A stretch of DNA of 64,000 bases from Streptomyces sp. R33. Lineage in GTDB: Bacteria > Actinomycetota > Actinomycetes > Streptomycetales > Streptomycetaceae. Location of the stretch: NCBI RefSeq assembly GCF_041200175.1, contig NZ_CP165727.1, positions 1,860,001 to 1,924,000 of the forward strand, in the 5' to 3' direction. Position numbers and translations under genes: made by a program. Shown piece by piece: positions 49,428 to 59,114 of this stretch. The notes beneath the pieces were generated by a model. It was not told the origin of the DNA. It searched no databases and was given only the letters and a program-made list of their open reading frames with translations. Position 1 is the stretch's first letter; each line of letters starts with the position of its first letter.

Positions 49428-51385
49428 CAGGCCTCCCCGGGCGCGAAGGGTTCTCCGTACAGGTAGCGGCCGAGCGCGGTGAGCGGGAACACCTGCCGGT
49501 ACAGGTGGTAGTTGATGGAGAAGTCCCAGGGGAAGCCGGTGCCGGTGAAGTACGGCTCGTCCCAGGAGCCGTCCTCCCGCTGGGTCTCCACCAGGTACCC
49601 GATGCCGCGCTCGACGGCCTTGCCGTGCCGCTCCCCCGCCGAGAGCAGCGCCATGAGCGCCCAGGCGGTCTGCGAAGCGGTCGAGGCCCCCTTCCCGGCC
49701 CACTCCGGGTCCTTGTAGGAGCGCTGGTCCTCGCCCCACCCGCCGTCCTCGTTCTGTACGGATTCCAGCCAGCGCACGGCCCGCCGGATCGCGGGATGCC
49801 CCGGGGCGAAGCCCGCGGCCGTCAGGGCCGGGACCACCGACCCGGTGCCGTACACGTAATTGGTGCCCCAGCGGCCGAACCAGGCGCCGCCGGGCTCCTG
49901 TTCGGCGAGCAGCCAGGCGATGCCGCGCCGGGTCCGCGGATCGGCGGCCTTGCCCTCGACGGCGAGCATCTCCACCACGTGGGCGGTGACGTCCGCCGAC
50001 GGCGGGTCGATGACCTCGCCGAAGTCGCAGAACGGCAGCCGGTTCGGGAAGGGACTGGTGTTGTCGGCGTCGAAGGCGCCCCAGGCCCCGTTCCCGGACT
50101 GCATGCCCAGGTTCCAGGAGACCCCGCGGGCGATGGCCGCCTCCACCCTGGCCGGCTCCGGGTGCCGGATCCGGCGCAGGGCGAGGACCACCTCGGCGGT
50201 GTCGTCGATGTCGGGGTAGGTGTCGTTGTGGAACTCGAACGCCCAGCCGCCGGGGGCGAGTCCGGGCCTGCGGACCGCCCAGTCGCCGGTGCGGACGATC
50301 TCCTCGCCGAGCATCCAGTCGGCGGCCTTCACCAGGGCGGGGTGGTCGGGCGCGAGGCCCGCGTCGGCCAGGGCGATGGCGGCGAGGCAGGTGTCCCAGA
50401 CCGGGGACTGGCAGGCTTCGACCATCCGGGCGCCGTCCTCACGCCACACCGCGAACCGGTCCAGGGACTCCAGGCCGGCCCGCATCACCGGGTGCGCGAG
50501 GTCGTAGCCGAGCAGGTGCAGGGCGATGACGGAGTACACGGCGGGCGGCTGGATCCCGCCCCAGCAGCCGTCGCTCTCCTGGCGTTCGATGATCCAGCGG
50601 GCGGCGGTGTCCATCGCGGCCTTGCGCAGCCGGCGCGGGGCGAACCGCCGGTAGACGTGCAGGGCCTTGTCCATCCGCTGGAACAGGCCCTCCCAACTCA
50701 CCAGCGGGGCCGGACGGTTGACGGGGGGATACGGCCGGCGCGCATCGGTGTGCAGCTCGTCGAGGGCGAACGGGGCGGGGCGGACGGGGCGCTTGGCGGA
50801 GACCACGGTCAGCGGCACGATGGTCTGGCGGGCCCAGCAGCCGAAGTCGTAGATGTTCAGCGGCACCCACGGCGGCAGGAAGACCAGCTCGGGCGGGAGT
50901 TCGGGCAGGTGGTCCCAGCTCCACCAGCCGAACAGGGCCAGCCAGATCCGGGTGAAGACGCGGGCGGCGGCGATCCCGCCGTGGGCCCGGACCCAGGCCG
51001 AGGCGCGGGCCATGTGCGGGGCGTCGGGCGCATCGCCGGCGAGCCGCAGGGCGACGTACGCCTCGATGGTGGCGGAGAGTTCGGGCGGTCCGCCGTGGAA
51101 GGTGGCCCAGGTGCCGTCCTCGCGCTGCTCGCCCCGGATGAAGAGGGCGGCGGCCTGTGTGGTCGCCTCGTCGCGGATCCCGAGGAACTGCCGCAGCAGC
51201 AGGTCCTCGGCGTCCATGGTGACGTTGGTCTCCAGGTCGCCCTTCCACCACCCGGCCGCGTCCTGGCGCGCCAGCAGGTGCCGGGTGGCCCGCGCAGCGG
51301 CCTCCTGCGCACCTTGCACCGTGTCCGGCGTGGTGGAACCCGGGTCGGCGCCGGGGGTACCGGCGCCGTCGGTCGTCGCTGTCAT
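49427..51385 (-). CDS. shc: Squalene-hopene cyclase
   Basis: A 652-aa monotopic membrane enzyme that cyclises squalene to hopene and hopanol. The catalytic DxDDTA motif is PDIDDTAEVV (about residue 390). QW repeats recur (QEDGSWDEPYF, QNEDGGWGED, QSGNGAWGAF). Full length. 117 bp separate it from the prenyl synthase gene, so it may have its own promoter. Confidence 0.96.
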   Translation of the reverse strand: MTATTDGAGTPGADPGSTTPDTVQGAQEAAARATRHLLARQDAAGWWKGDLETNVTMDAEDLLLRQFLGIRDEATTQAAALFIRGEQREDGTWATFHGGPPELSATIEAYVALRLAGDAPDAPHMARASAWVRAHGGIAAARVFTRIWLALFGWWSWDHLPELPPELVFLPPWVPLNIYDFGCWARQTIVPLTVVSAKRPVRPAPFALDELHTDARRPYPPVNRPAPLVSWEGLFQRMDKALHVYRRFAPRRLRKAAMDTAARWIIERQESDGCWGGIQPPAVYSVIALHLLGYDLAHPVMRAGLESLDRFAVWREDGARMVEACQSPVWDTCLAAIALADAGLAPDHPALVKAADWMLGEEIVRTGDWAVRRPGLAPGGWAFEFHNDTYPDIDDTAEVVLALRRIRHPEPARVEAAIARGVSWNLGMQSGNGAWGAFDADNTSPFPNRLPFCDFGEVIDPPSADVTAHVVEMLAVEGKAADPRTRRGIAWLLAEQEPGGAWFGRWGTNYVYGTGSVVPALTAAGFAPGHPAIRRAVRWLESVQNEDGGWGEDQRSYKDPEWAGKGASTASQTAWALMALLSAGERHGKAVERGIGYLVETQREDGSWDEPYFTGTGFPWDFSINYHLYRQVFPLTALGRYLYGEPFAPGEA

Positions 51386-51502
51386 GGCTTCCCCTTACGT
51401 GGCAGTTGTCCTCTGCTGTGCTGGGGTATGCCGTCGGCCGGGCGCTGCTGTCAGCTGGCGCCGGCCGGCGACTCGCGAGTCATATCCCTGCTCGGGTGGC
51501 GA

Positions 51503-52657
51503 TCACCTCTTGCGCACGACGACGAAGTCGGCGAGGGCGACGAGCTGTTCGCGCACCCGCTGCGGCATGTCCACGTCGTCCAGCGCGCGGATGGCGATCG
51601 CGTGCTGGCGGCGGGCCTCCTCGGCGGTCCACTCGCGCCCGCCCGCGGCCTCGATGAGCGCGGCGCGGGCCGCGAACTCCTCCTCCGAGAAGTTCTCGAA
51701 ATCGTTGCTCTTGGCGTCGGCGGCGAGCAGCTTCGCGAGCTCCTCGCACGCGGGTCCGCCCGCGGCCAGGGCGGCGACGACCGGCAGGGACTTCTTGCGC
51801 TGGCGCAGGTCGCTCCAGGTCTGCTTGCCGGTGGCCTCCGGGTCGCCCCAGATGCCGAGGAGGTCGTCGACGGCCTGGAAGGCGAGGCCGAGGTGGTAGC
51901 CGTACTCCTCCAGCTTGTCGGCCGTACGGTCGTCGGCGCCGCCGAGGACGGCGCCGATGGAGACCGCGCAGGCGAGCAGGGCGCCGGTCTTGTTGCCCTC
52001 CATCTCCAGGCACTCCTCGACGCTGACGCGCTCGCGGTGCTCGTAGGAGATGTCCTGGGCCTGGCCGTCGATGAGCTTGCGGCTGGCGGTGGTCAGCCGG
52101 CGCGCGGCGCGGCCCGCCTCGACGGTGCCGAGTTCCAGCAGGACCTCGTTGGCGAGGGCGAACAGCGCGTCGCCGACCAGGATCGCGAGGGCCGGGCCGT
52201 GCACCTTCCACACCGTGTCGCGGTGGCGGCGCTGCTCGTCACCGTCCATCAGGTCGTCGTGCAGCAGCGAGAAGTTGTGGACGAGCTCGACGGCGACCGC
52301 GCCGGGGATGCCGACCTCGGCCGCGGCTCCCGCGGCCTCGGCGGAGAGCAGCGCGAGGGCGGGGCGGACGGCCTTGCCGCCGTCGCCGTCGGCCGCGTTG
52401 CCCTGGGCGTCGATCCAGCCGAAGTGGTACGCGGCGACGGTGTCCATGGGCGCCGCGAGCCGGTCGACCGCGGCGCGGAGCACGGGGGTCGACAGCGCGC
52501 GGCCGCGCTCCAGGAGTGCGAGCGTGTCCGCCTTCTCCACGCCCCCTCCGGCTGCGCCGTTGCCGGCATCCGTGTTCTCGACAGCCGGGTTCCCCGGGTT
52601 CACTGGCTCTCCTCTGGTTCCTGTACGTGCTGCTGGGGTCGTGCTGGTGGTCGTCAT
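51503..52657 (-). CDS. Polyprenyl diphosphate synthase of the hopanoid cluster
   Basis: A 384-aa trans-prenyl synthase. First Asp-rich motif LLHDDLMDGD (about 130), second AVDDLLGIWGD (about 262). The five residues before the first motif (VELVHNFS) do not settle chain length; farnesyl diphosphate for squalene is the expected product. The ATG overlaps the hpnE stop (ATGA). The Thr/Gly-rich N-terminal 40 residues look disordered. Confidence 0.92.
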   Translation of the reverse strand: MTTTSTTPAARTGTRGEPVNPGNPAVENTDAGNGAAGGGVEKADTLALLERGRALSTPVLRAAVDRLAAPMDTVAAYHFGWIDAQGNAADGDGGKAVRPALALLSAEAAGAAAEVGIPGAVAVELVHNFSLLHDDLMDGDEQRRHRDTVWKVHGPALAILVGDALFALANEVLLELGTVEAGRAARRLTTASRKLIDGQAQDISYEHRERVSVEECLEMEGNKTGALLACAVSIGAVLGGADDRTADKLEEYGYHLGLAFQAVDDLLGIWGDPEATGKQTWSDLRQRKKSLPVVAALAAGGPACEELAKLLAADAKSNDFENFSEEEFAARAALIEAAGGREWTAEEARRQHAIAIRALDDVDMPQRVREQLVALADFVVVRKR

Positions 52658-54033
52658 GCCGCCTCCTGCAGGGGGTGCTCCCGGTGGCGGCCGAGTGCGG
52701 CGAGCGCGGCGTGCGCCGCGCTCAGTCCACTGCGGACAGCGCCCTCCATGGTCGCGGGCCAACCGGTGGCGGTCCACGCACCGGCGAGGTAGAGGCCCGG
52801 CGTGTCGGTCCGCGCACCGGGGCGCAGCCGGCCGACGCCGGGGGTGGGGGCGAACGTGGCCGTCCGCTCCCGGGTGACGAAGAAGTCCCGTACCTTGGCG
52901 CCCCGCGCGGCCGGCAGCAGCCGTTCCAGCTCGGGCAGGTACTTGGTGCGCAGCACCGAGACGGGCTCGTCGATGTCGTCCTGGGCGGCCGACTGGGACA
53001 GGGCCAGGTACTGGCCGCCGTCGGGCAGCCCGGAGGCGTCGGTCCGGTCGAAGACCCACTGGACCGGGGAGCCGAGCGCGGCGAAGAAGGGCTGCTTGAG
53101 CACCTTGCGGTCGTAGACGACGTGGACGTTGAGGATGGGCGCGGTGCCGATGTCGAGGAGCTTGTCCGGGTCGGCGAGCGCGCCGGGCGGCAGCAGTCCG
53201 TGGGCCTCGCGCTGCGGGACGGCGAGGACGACGGTGCCCGCGTCGAGGGACTCGCCCTCGGTGTCGACGCGCCAGTTCCCGTCCTGCGTACGGGAGATGG
53301 CGGTCACGCGGGTGCGCAGTTCGGTGCGTACGCCGGCGGCGTCGAGCTGCTTGCGGGCGAGGGTGTCGTGCAGGTCGCCGAGCGGGACCGACGCCCAGCC
53401 GATGTCGGCGGCGCCGTTCTCGGAGAGCAGGCCGGTCTTGAAGACCATGGCGGCCAGGCCCAGCGAGGACCGGTCGGCGGTGGCGTTGAGCGTGGCGATG
53501 CCGACGAGGTCCCACAGGGCCTCGATGGTGCGCGGGCTCTGGCCGTACCGGCCGAGCCAGGTCGCGAAGTCCAGGCCGTCCAGCGCCGGGTCGGCGGGGT
53601 CGAGCCGGCGCAGCGCGAGGGCGGCGCGGCCGACGCTCACGCGCTCGGCGAGCGAGAGGTGCGGGTAGCGGGCCAGGGAGCCCGCCAGGTGCAGGGGTAC
53701 GGGCAGGGCGGCGCGGCGCAGCCGGCCCAGGCGCGGTCCGCCGGGGTGGGCGACGTCGAGCACGGGTACGTCGAGCCGGTTCTGCAGCGGTGCGAGGGCG
53801 GCGCCCTCGACGCGGTCGAGGAACCACCGGTAGGCGGTGCAGCAGCGCAGGTAGACGTGCTGGCCGTTGTCGACGGTGAGCTCGCCGCGCTTGAAGGAGA
53901 ACGCGAGCCCGCCGAGCCGCGGCCGGCCTTCGAGCAGGGTGACCTGCACTCCCGCGTCGGCGAGTTCGAGGGCTGCCGTCACTCCGGCGAGGCCGCCTCC
54001 GATGACGACGGCGCGGTTGTCGCTGCCGTTCAT
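52654..54033 (-). CDS. hpnE: Squalene-forming FAD oxidoreductase (HpnE)
   Basis: A 459-aa flavoprotein. N-terminal FAD motif VIGGGLAGVTAALELADAG and C-terminal GLYLAGAWTATGWPATMEGA. HpnE completes squalene from hydroxysqualene made by HpnC and HpnD. 106 bp follow the hpnD stop without a gene. Confidence 0.94.
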   Translation of the reverse strand: MNGSDNRAVVIGGGLAGVTAALELADAGVQVTLLEGRPRLGGLAFSFKRGELTVDNGQHVYLRCCTAYRWFLDRVEGAALAPLQNRLDVPVLDVAHPGGPRLGRLRRAALPVPLHLAGSLARYPHLSLAERVSVGRAALALRRLDPADPALDGLDFATWLGRYGQSPRTIEALWDLVGIATLNATADRSSLGLAAMVFKTGLLSENGAADIGWASVPLGDLHDTLARKQLDAAGVRTELRTRVTAISRTQDGNWRVDTEGESLDAGTVVLAVPQREAHGLLPPGALADPDKLLDIGTAPILNVHVVYDRKVLKQPFFAALGSPVQWVFDRTDASGLPDGGQYLALSQSAAQDDIDEPVSVLRTKYLPELERLLPAARGAKVRDFFVTRERTATFAPTPGVGRLRPGARTDTPGLYLAGAWTATGWPATMEGAVRSGLSAAHAALAALGRHREHPLQEAA

Positions 54034-54139
54034 GAGCCCTCCCCGGTGTCGTGGCCTGCGGTGCCCGCCCGGAGGGACGCGGCCGCCCGGACGGGGGTTG
54101 CGTCCGCGACGGGCGCGGCGGGCGAGGGCATCGGCCGGG

Positions 54140-55111
54140 TCACGCGCGCCTCCGCGTGCTCTGGCGCGAGATGGTCCGCGCGTCGAGGCCGGACAGGCCG
54201 CGCACGGCGACGTACGCCTTCTCGTGCGTGGGCAGCGAGACGCGGCCGCGGAGCACCGCCTCGGGCTCCCGCTCGATCCGGTCGAGGAGGCGCCGGTAGA
54301 TGCCGGCCATGGCGGCGACGCAGGCGCCGCTGCGCCGGTCGAGCATGGGCAGCAGCCGGTAGCCCTCGACGAACAGGGCGCGGGCGCGCCGGACTTCGTG
54401 GTGGACGAGGCCGGGGAAGTCGGCCCCGGCGGGCATCCGGTCGCTCCCGAACCCGTCCGAGCAGCCGAACTTGGCGAGGTCCTCGGCGGGCAGGTAGGTG
54501 CGCCCGTTGGCGGCGTCCTCGCGGACGTCGCGCAGGATGTTGGTGAGCTGGAGGGCGAGGCCGAGGGTGTCGGCGTACTCGTCGGCGCGCGCCGCGTCGG
54601 CTGCGCCGAGGCCTCCGGTGTCCACCGTGCCGAACACGCCGAGCGAGAGCCGCCCGATGGCTCCGGCCACGCAACGGCAGTAGGCCTTGAGGTCGTCCCA
54701 GGTCTCGTACGTCTCGCCGCGGACGTCCATCAGGACGCCGTCGATGAGCTCGTCGAGGCCGCCGAGCGGGATCGGGAAGCGGCGTGCCGCGTGGGCGAGG
54801 GCGACGGCGACCGGGTCGGTGTCGTCCTCGCCGATCTCCTCGGCCCGGATCCGGCCGAGCAGCGCGCGGGTCTCCCCGAGCCGGACGAGCTTGGCCTCGG
54901 GGGCCAGCGTGCCGTCGCCGATGTCGTCGACCCGCCGGGAGAAGGCGTAGAGCGCGGACATCGCCTGCCGCTTGTCGGAGGGCAGCAGCCGGATGCCGTA
55001 CGCGAAGTTGCGCGCCTGCGAACCGGTGACGGCCTCGCAGTAGCTGTAGGCCGCCAGGACCGGTGCGGACGGTGCGGACGTGTGTGCGGAACCCTCCACG
55101 GTCGGGCTCAC
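54140..55111 (-). CDS. hpnD: Presqualene diphosphate synthase (HpnD)
   Basis: A 323-aa squalene/phytoene-synthase family enzyme. Asp-rich motifs SRRVDDIGDG and NILRDVREDAANGRTYLP are intact. It condenses two farnesyl diphosphates to presqualene diphosphate. GTG start overlaps the hpnC stop (GTGA). Confidence 0.94.
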   Translation of the reverse strand: MSPTVEGSAHTSAPSAPVLAAYSYCEAVTGSQARNFAYGIRLLPSDKRQAMSALYAFSRRVDDIGDGTLAPEAKLVRLGETRALLGRIRAEEIGEDDTDPVAVALAHAARRFPIPLGGLDELIDGVLMDVRGETYETWDDLKAYCRCVAGAIGRLSLGVFGTVDTGGLGAADAARADEYADTLGLALQLTNILRDVREDAANGRTYLPAEDLAKFGCSDGFGSDRMPAGADFPGLVHHEVRRARALFVEGYRLLPMLDRRSGACVAAMAGIYRRLLDRIEREPEAVLRGRVSLPTHEKAYVAVRGLSGLDARTISRQSTRRRA

Positions 55112-56055
55112 CCCTTTCTCGGCGCTTGGCGCAGGACGGCGGCCACCTCGCGGAGCAGGCCGCTCCTGGTGGACTTGGGCGGGCCGGGGAGTACGTCGAA
55201 GCCGGCGGCGGTGACGGCTCGCAGGGCGGCGCGCCCTCCTCCCACGAAGCCCGCGAGCAACAGCCGGAGCCTGCCGTGCACGCTACCCACGAGCGGGGTG
55301 CCTTCATTCAGGAGGCCGAGGGCGCGTTCGGCTTCGAACGCGACCAGGGACCGTACGGACGCCCCGGCGTGGTGGGCCTTGAGGTCGGCCTCGGCCACGT
55401 GGAAGCGGCGCATGTCCTCGGCCGGGAGGTAGATCCTGCCCCGGCCGAGGTCTTCGGCGACGTCCTGTACGTGTTCGACGATCTGCAGGGCGGTGCAGAT
55501 CGCGTCGGAGCGACGGATCCGCTCGGGGGTGCTGGTGCCGGTGAGGGACAGCACGAGGCGGCCGACGGGGTTCGCGGAGAGCTCGCAGTACGCGAGCAGG
55601 TCGCCGTACGTCTCGTAGCGCGTGACGCGCTGGTCCTGGCGGTTGGCCTCGATGAGCCCGAGGAAGGGCTCCGGGGTGAGGCCGTGGGCGCGTACCACGG
55701 GCCGCAGGCCCTGCAGCAGGGGGTGGCGCGGCGGGCCGTCGGAGCCGCCGAAGACGCGCCGCAGGTCCGCCTCGAAGGCGTCGAGCATCGCGAGCCGGTC
55801 GTCCGCCGCGGCCGGGTCGAGGCCGAGGAGCGCGGCGTCGTGGCCGCCGGGGGCGAGGTCGCCGTCGCCGATGTCGTCGACCAGGCGGGCGTACCCGTAC
55901 ACCGCCGTCAGGCCGTCGCGCCAGGCGCGCGGGAGGAAGGACGGGGCGACGGGGAAGTTCTCCGTCCGTGCCTTGCCGAGTGTGGCGCGCGCGTGGGCGT
56001 CGAGGGCTGTGGGGGCCGCGTCCCGCCGTGGCCGGATACCGTGCCCGGGGGTCAC
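55108..56055 (-). CDS. hpnC: Hydroxysqualene synthase (HpnC)
   Basis: A 315-aa squalene/phytoene-synthase family enzyme with YARLVDDIGDGD and EHVQDVAEDLGRGRIYLP. It converts presqualene diphosphate to hydroxysqualene. First gene of the hopanoid operon. GTG start at 56055 with no clear ribosome site. Confidence 0.94.
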   Translation of the reverse strand: MTPGHGIRPRRDAAPTALDAHARATLGKARTENFPVAPSFLPRAWRDGLTAVYGYARLVDDIGDGDLAPGGHDAALLGLDPAAADDRLAMLDAFEADLRRVFGGSDGPPRHPLLQGLRPVVRAHGLTPEPFLGLIEANRQDQRVTRYETYGDLLAYCELSANPVGRLVLSLTGTSTPERIRRSDAICTALQIVEHVQDVAEDLGRGRIYLPAEDMRRFHVAEADLKAHHAGASVRSLVAFEAERALGLLNEGTPLVGSVHGRLRLLLAGFVGGGRAALRAVTAAGFDVLPGPPKSTRSGLLREVAAVLRQAPRKG

Positions 56056-56380
56056 CGCCCGCCGCCCGCGCGGGAGACGGCCGTAATGCCTGGGGGCCGG
56101 AGAATTCCCGTAGCCATTGCCGTCACGTCTCCCGTTCTACACTGCCGACGCAATACATCCTATTTCGGACACGCCGCCGGACTTTCCCCGGGGTACCCCA
56201 GGCCGTTCACCTGCGGGGAATCGTCCCCTCTGACCGCGATTGAGGCCTGCTCCAGCTTACGCTGTACAACGCCGCGGCAGCCTCTCGGGTATTCACTCCG
56301 CTACCGAATGTCGGCTTCGGGCTTCCCAGCATGGCGAAGCCCCCGCCGCCGTGGGCGACGGGGGCCGGCGAAGAGCACGG
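56056..56380. promoter_or_regulatory. 325-bp region upstream of the hopanoid operon
   Basis: No gene supported. It contains the hopanoid promoter and the tail of the ABC operon, including a lower-GC stretch (CAATACATCCTATTTCGG, 56150-56167). TGGCGAAGCCCCCGCCG...GGCGACGGGGGCC near 56330-56370 could be the ABC-operon terminator. No sigma hexamers assigned with confidence. Confidence 0.45.
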
Positions 56381-57163
56381 TCAGGCGCTGGTCGCCTTCT
56401 CGTAGGCCGAGACGACTTCCTCCGTGGGCCCGTCCATCAGCAGTTCACCCTTCTCCAGCCACAGCACACGGCTGCAGGTGTCGCGGATGGACTTGTTGTT
56501 GTGGCTCACCAGGAAAACGGTTCCGGCATGCTTGCGCAGTTCGCGGATGCGGTCCTCGGAACGCACCTGGAACTTGCGGTCACCGGTGGCCAGGGCCTCG
56601 TCGATCATCAGAACGTCGTGGTCCTTCGCCGCCGCAATGGAAAAGCGGAGGCGCGCGGCCATACCGGAGGAGTACGTGCGCATCGGAAGGGAGATGAAAT
56701 CGCCCTTGTCGTTGATGCCCGAGAAGTCGACGATGTCGTCGTACCGCTCCCGGATCTGCTCGCGGCTCATTCCCATCGCGAGACCGCCGAGGACCACGTT
56801 GCGCTCACCGGTGAGGTCGTTCATCAGTGCGGCGTTGACACCCAGCAGCGAGGGCTGGCCGTCGGTGTAGACCTTGCCGGACTCGCAGGGCAGCAGGCCC
56901 GCGATGGCGCGCAGCAGGGTGGACTTGCCGGAGCCGTTGGAGCCGATGACGCCGATGGCCTCGCCGCGGTACGCGGTGAAGCTGACGCCGCGCACGGCGT
57001 GCACCCGGCGGACGCCCGGCGCATCGCCCTTGCCCCGGCGCATTATCTTGCTCAGCGCCGCAGTGGCGCTGCCCTTGCCGGCGCTGCCGGTGTTGACGCG
57101 GTAGACGATGTGCACGTCGTCGGCGATGACGGTGGGGACGTTGCCCCGGTTGATCTCAGCCAC
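56381..57163 (-). CDS. Polysaccharide/teichoic-acid-type ABC exporter, ATPase
   Basis: A 260-aa ATPase of the TagH/Wzt type. Walker A GSNGSGKST (about 74), signature YSSGMAARL, Walker B LMIDEALATGD, H-loop LVSHN. Full conservation suggests activity. GTG start overlaps the permease stop by 8 bp. Together they export a lipid-linked polymer. Confidence 0.92.
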   Translation of the reverse strand: MAEINRGNVPTVIADDVHIVYRVNTGSAGKGSATAALSKIMRRGKGDAPGVRRVHAVRGVSFTAYRGEAIGVIGSNGSGKSTLLRAIAGLLPCESGKVYTDGQPSLLGVNAALMNDLTGERNVVLGGLAMGMSREQIRERYDDIVDFSGINDKGDFISLPMRTYSSGMAARLRFSIAAAKDHDVLMIDEALATGDRKFQVRSEDRIRELRKHAGTVFLVSHNNKSIRDTCSRVLWLEKGELLMDGPTEEVVSAYEKATSA

Positions 57164-58091
57164 GGCCGTAACGCTCCTCAGCCTTCCAGAAGTACACGAA
57201 ACCGCCGAGGCCGATCACGACGGCCCAGCCGACGGCGAAGGCCCAGACGTGCGGCGGCAGGTTCTCCCGCCCGTAGTCGTCGATCAGCGCGAACCGGACC
57301 AGGTCCATGTAGATCGCTGCCGGGTTCCACTGGAGCACGTCCGTGACCCACGCGGGCACGTGCCTGTCCTCGAGCGCCCCGCTGATCGAGAACATGACGC
57401 CCGAGGCGTACATCCACGTACGCGTGATGAACGGCATCAGCTGCGCGAGGTCCGGGGTCTTGGAACCCATCCGCCCGAAGACCAGCGCGAGGCCGGTGTT
57501 GAACACGAACTGGAGCGCCAGGGTCGGGATGACCAGCAGCCACGACAGCCTCGGGTAGTTGCCGAAGCCGACCGTGACGACCAGCACCACGATCATCGAG
57601 TACAGCAGCTGCTGGAGCTGCTGCATCGAGAAGGAGATCGGCAGGGAGGCGCGCGGGAAGTGCAGGGCGCGGACGAGGCCGAGGTTGCCGGGGATGGCCC
57701 GGACTCCCGCCATCAGCGAGCTCTGGGTGAAGGTGAAGACGAAGATGCCCGTCACCAGGAAGGGGATGTAGACCCCCTTCTCCATGCCCCGGCCCGCGTT
57801 CATGATCAGACCGAAGATCAGGTAGTACACCAGCGCGTTGAGCAGCGGAGTAGCAACCTGCCAGATCTGGCCGAGCCTCGCCTCGCTGTACTGGGCCATC
57901 AGCTTGGCCCGGGAGAACGCCATGATGAAGTGGCGCCGGTCCCAGAGCTGCCGCACGTACTCGACCAGGGACGGCCGGGCACCGCTGACGGACAGACCGT
58001 ACTTCCTGGCGAGCTCCGCGGGGGTCAGCCCCGCGTCTTCGGACGGCGGCTTGCTCGTGGCGAGGGCGCCATCCTGGGTTGTGTCACTCAC
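57156..58091 (-). CDS. Polysaccharide/teichoic-acid-type ABC exporter, permease
   Basis: A 311-aa ABC-2 type permease with six helices (FIMAFSRAKLMAQYSEARLG, then QIWQVATPLLN is the TagG/Wzm opening). A cytosolic N-terminal 45 residues precede it. GTG at 58091 with GGAAAG upstream. Pairs with the ATPase gene downstream. Confidence 0.92.
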   Translation of the reverse strand: MSDTTQDGALATSKPPSEDAGLTPAELARKYGLSVSGARPSLVEYVRQLWDRRHFIMAFSRAKLMAQYSEARLGQIWQVATPLLNALVYYLIFGLIMNAGRGMEKGVYIPFLVTGIFVFTFTQSSLMAGVRAIPGNLGLVRALHFPRASLPISFSMQQLQQLLYSMIVVLVVTVGFGNYPRLSWLLVIPTLALQFVFNTGLALVFGRMGSKTPDLAQLMPFITRTWMYASGVMFSISGALEDRHVPAWVTDVLQWNPAAIYMDLVRFALIDDYGRENLPPHVWAFAVGWAVVIGLGGFVYFWKAEERYGRG

Positions 58092-58220
58092 AAGTTGAAA
58101 CTTTCCGTCTTCAAGATGCGGCAGAAGGTGGCATCGGGCCTGGGGCGCTCGGCCCGTGATCATGCATGTTCCGGGGGCACGCGTGTTCCGTGACCACGTA
58201 TGTTCTCAGACGCGAGCGCG

Positions 58221-59114
58221 TCAGATGACAGGCGGTCGGCCCAGCCGGGTCAGCCGCCAGACCGTACGCCACTTCATGGGGCGCCGGGGGCCGCAGGGAG
58301 TGGTCCATCCCTCCTTGAACCCACCGAACCAGGCCTTGAGCGCGGGCACCGACGGTCTGCGCAGGAGCGTCAGCAGGAGCCAGACGCCCAGGTAGACCGG
58401 GACCAGCGGGGCAGGCAGGTTACGGCGGGCGAGCCACACCCGGTTACGGGCCACCATACGGTGGTAGACCGCGTGCCGGGAGGGGGCGGTCGTCGGATGC
58501 AGGAGCACCATGTCCGCCCGGTAGTCGATCAGCCACCCTGCGTCGAGGGCACGCCAGGCGAGATCGGTCTCCTCGTGCGCGTAGAAGAACTCGTCCGGCA
58601 GCGCCCCGACCTGCTCGAACACCTCCGTGCGGACGGCGTTGGCGCCGCCCAGGAAGGTGGTCACGCGGGAGGAGCGCATCGGGTCCGCGGCGCGCAGCCG
58701 CGGCACGTGCCGGCGCTGGGTCTCGCCGGACTCCGGATCGGCGATCCGGAAGCTGATGATCCCGAGCCGGGGGTCCTCGGCGAAGGCCTGGCGGCACAGC
58801 TCGGCGGTGTCGGTGCGCTCCAGCAGCCCGTCGTCGTCGAGGAAGAGCAGGGCGTCGACCTCGCGGCCGCCGGGGCCGAAGGCCTCGATGCCGACGTTGC
58901 GGCCGCCGGGGATGCCCAGGTTCTCGGGCAGGTCCACGGTGCGCACACCCGGCGGCAGGTCGGCCAGCCCGGTGACCTGGACGCCCTGGCCCACGACGAC
59001 GACCTCGATCGGGTCGCCCTCCTGGCGGGCCACCGAGTCGAGGAGCGCCTTCAGCTCGTCGGGCCGGTTGCCCATGGTGATGATCACGGCGCCCAGCCGC
59101 ATCGGCGTCGTCAC
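58221..59114 (-). CDS. GT2-family glycosyltransferase
   Basis: A 297-aa GT-A glycosyltransferase. VIITMGNRPDELKALLDSV (nucleotide-binding start), LFLDDDGLL (DxD), and HEETDLAWRALDAGW (acceptor/ED motif). Rhamnosyl- or galactofuranosyl-like transferases look like this; the sugar is unknown. GTG at 59114 overlaps the CDP-alcohol transferase stop (GTGA). Confidence 0.9.
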   Translation of the reverse strand: MTTPMRLGAVIITMGNRPDELKALLDSVARQEGDPIEVVVVGQGVQVTGLADLPPGVRTVDLPENLGIPGGRNVGIEAFGPGGREVDALLFLDDDGLLERTDTAELCRQAFAEDPRLGIISFRIADPESGETQRRHVPRLRAADPMRSSRVTTFLGGANAVRTEVFEQVGALPDEFFYAHEETDLAWRALDAGWLIDYRADMVLLHPTTAPSRHAVYHRMVARNRVWLARRNLPAPLVPVYLGVWLLLTLLRRPSVPALKAWFGGFKEGWTTPCGPRRPMKWRTVWRLTRLGRPPVI

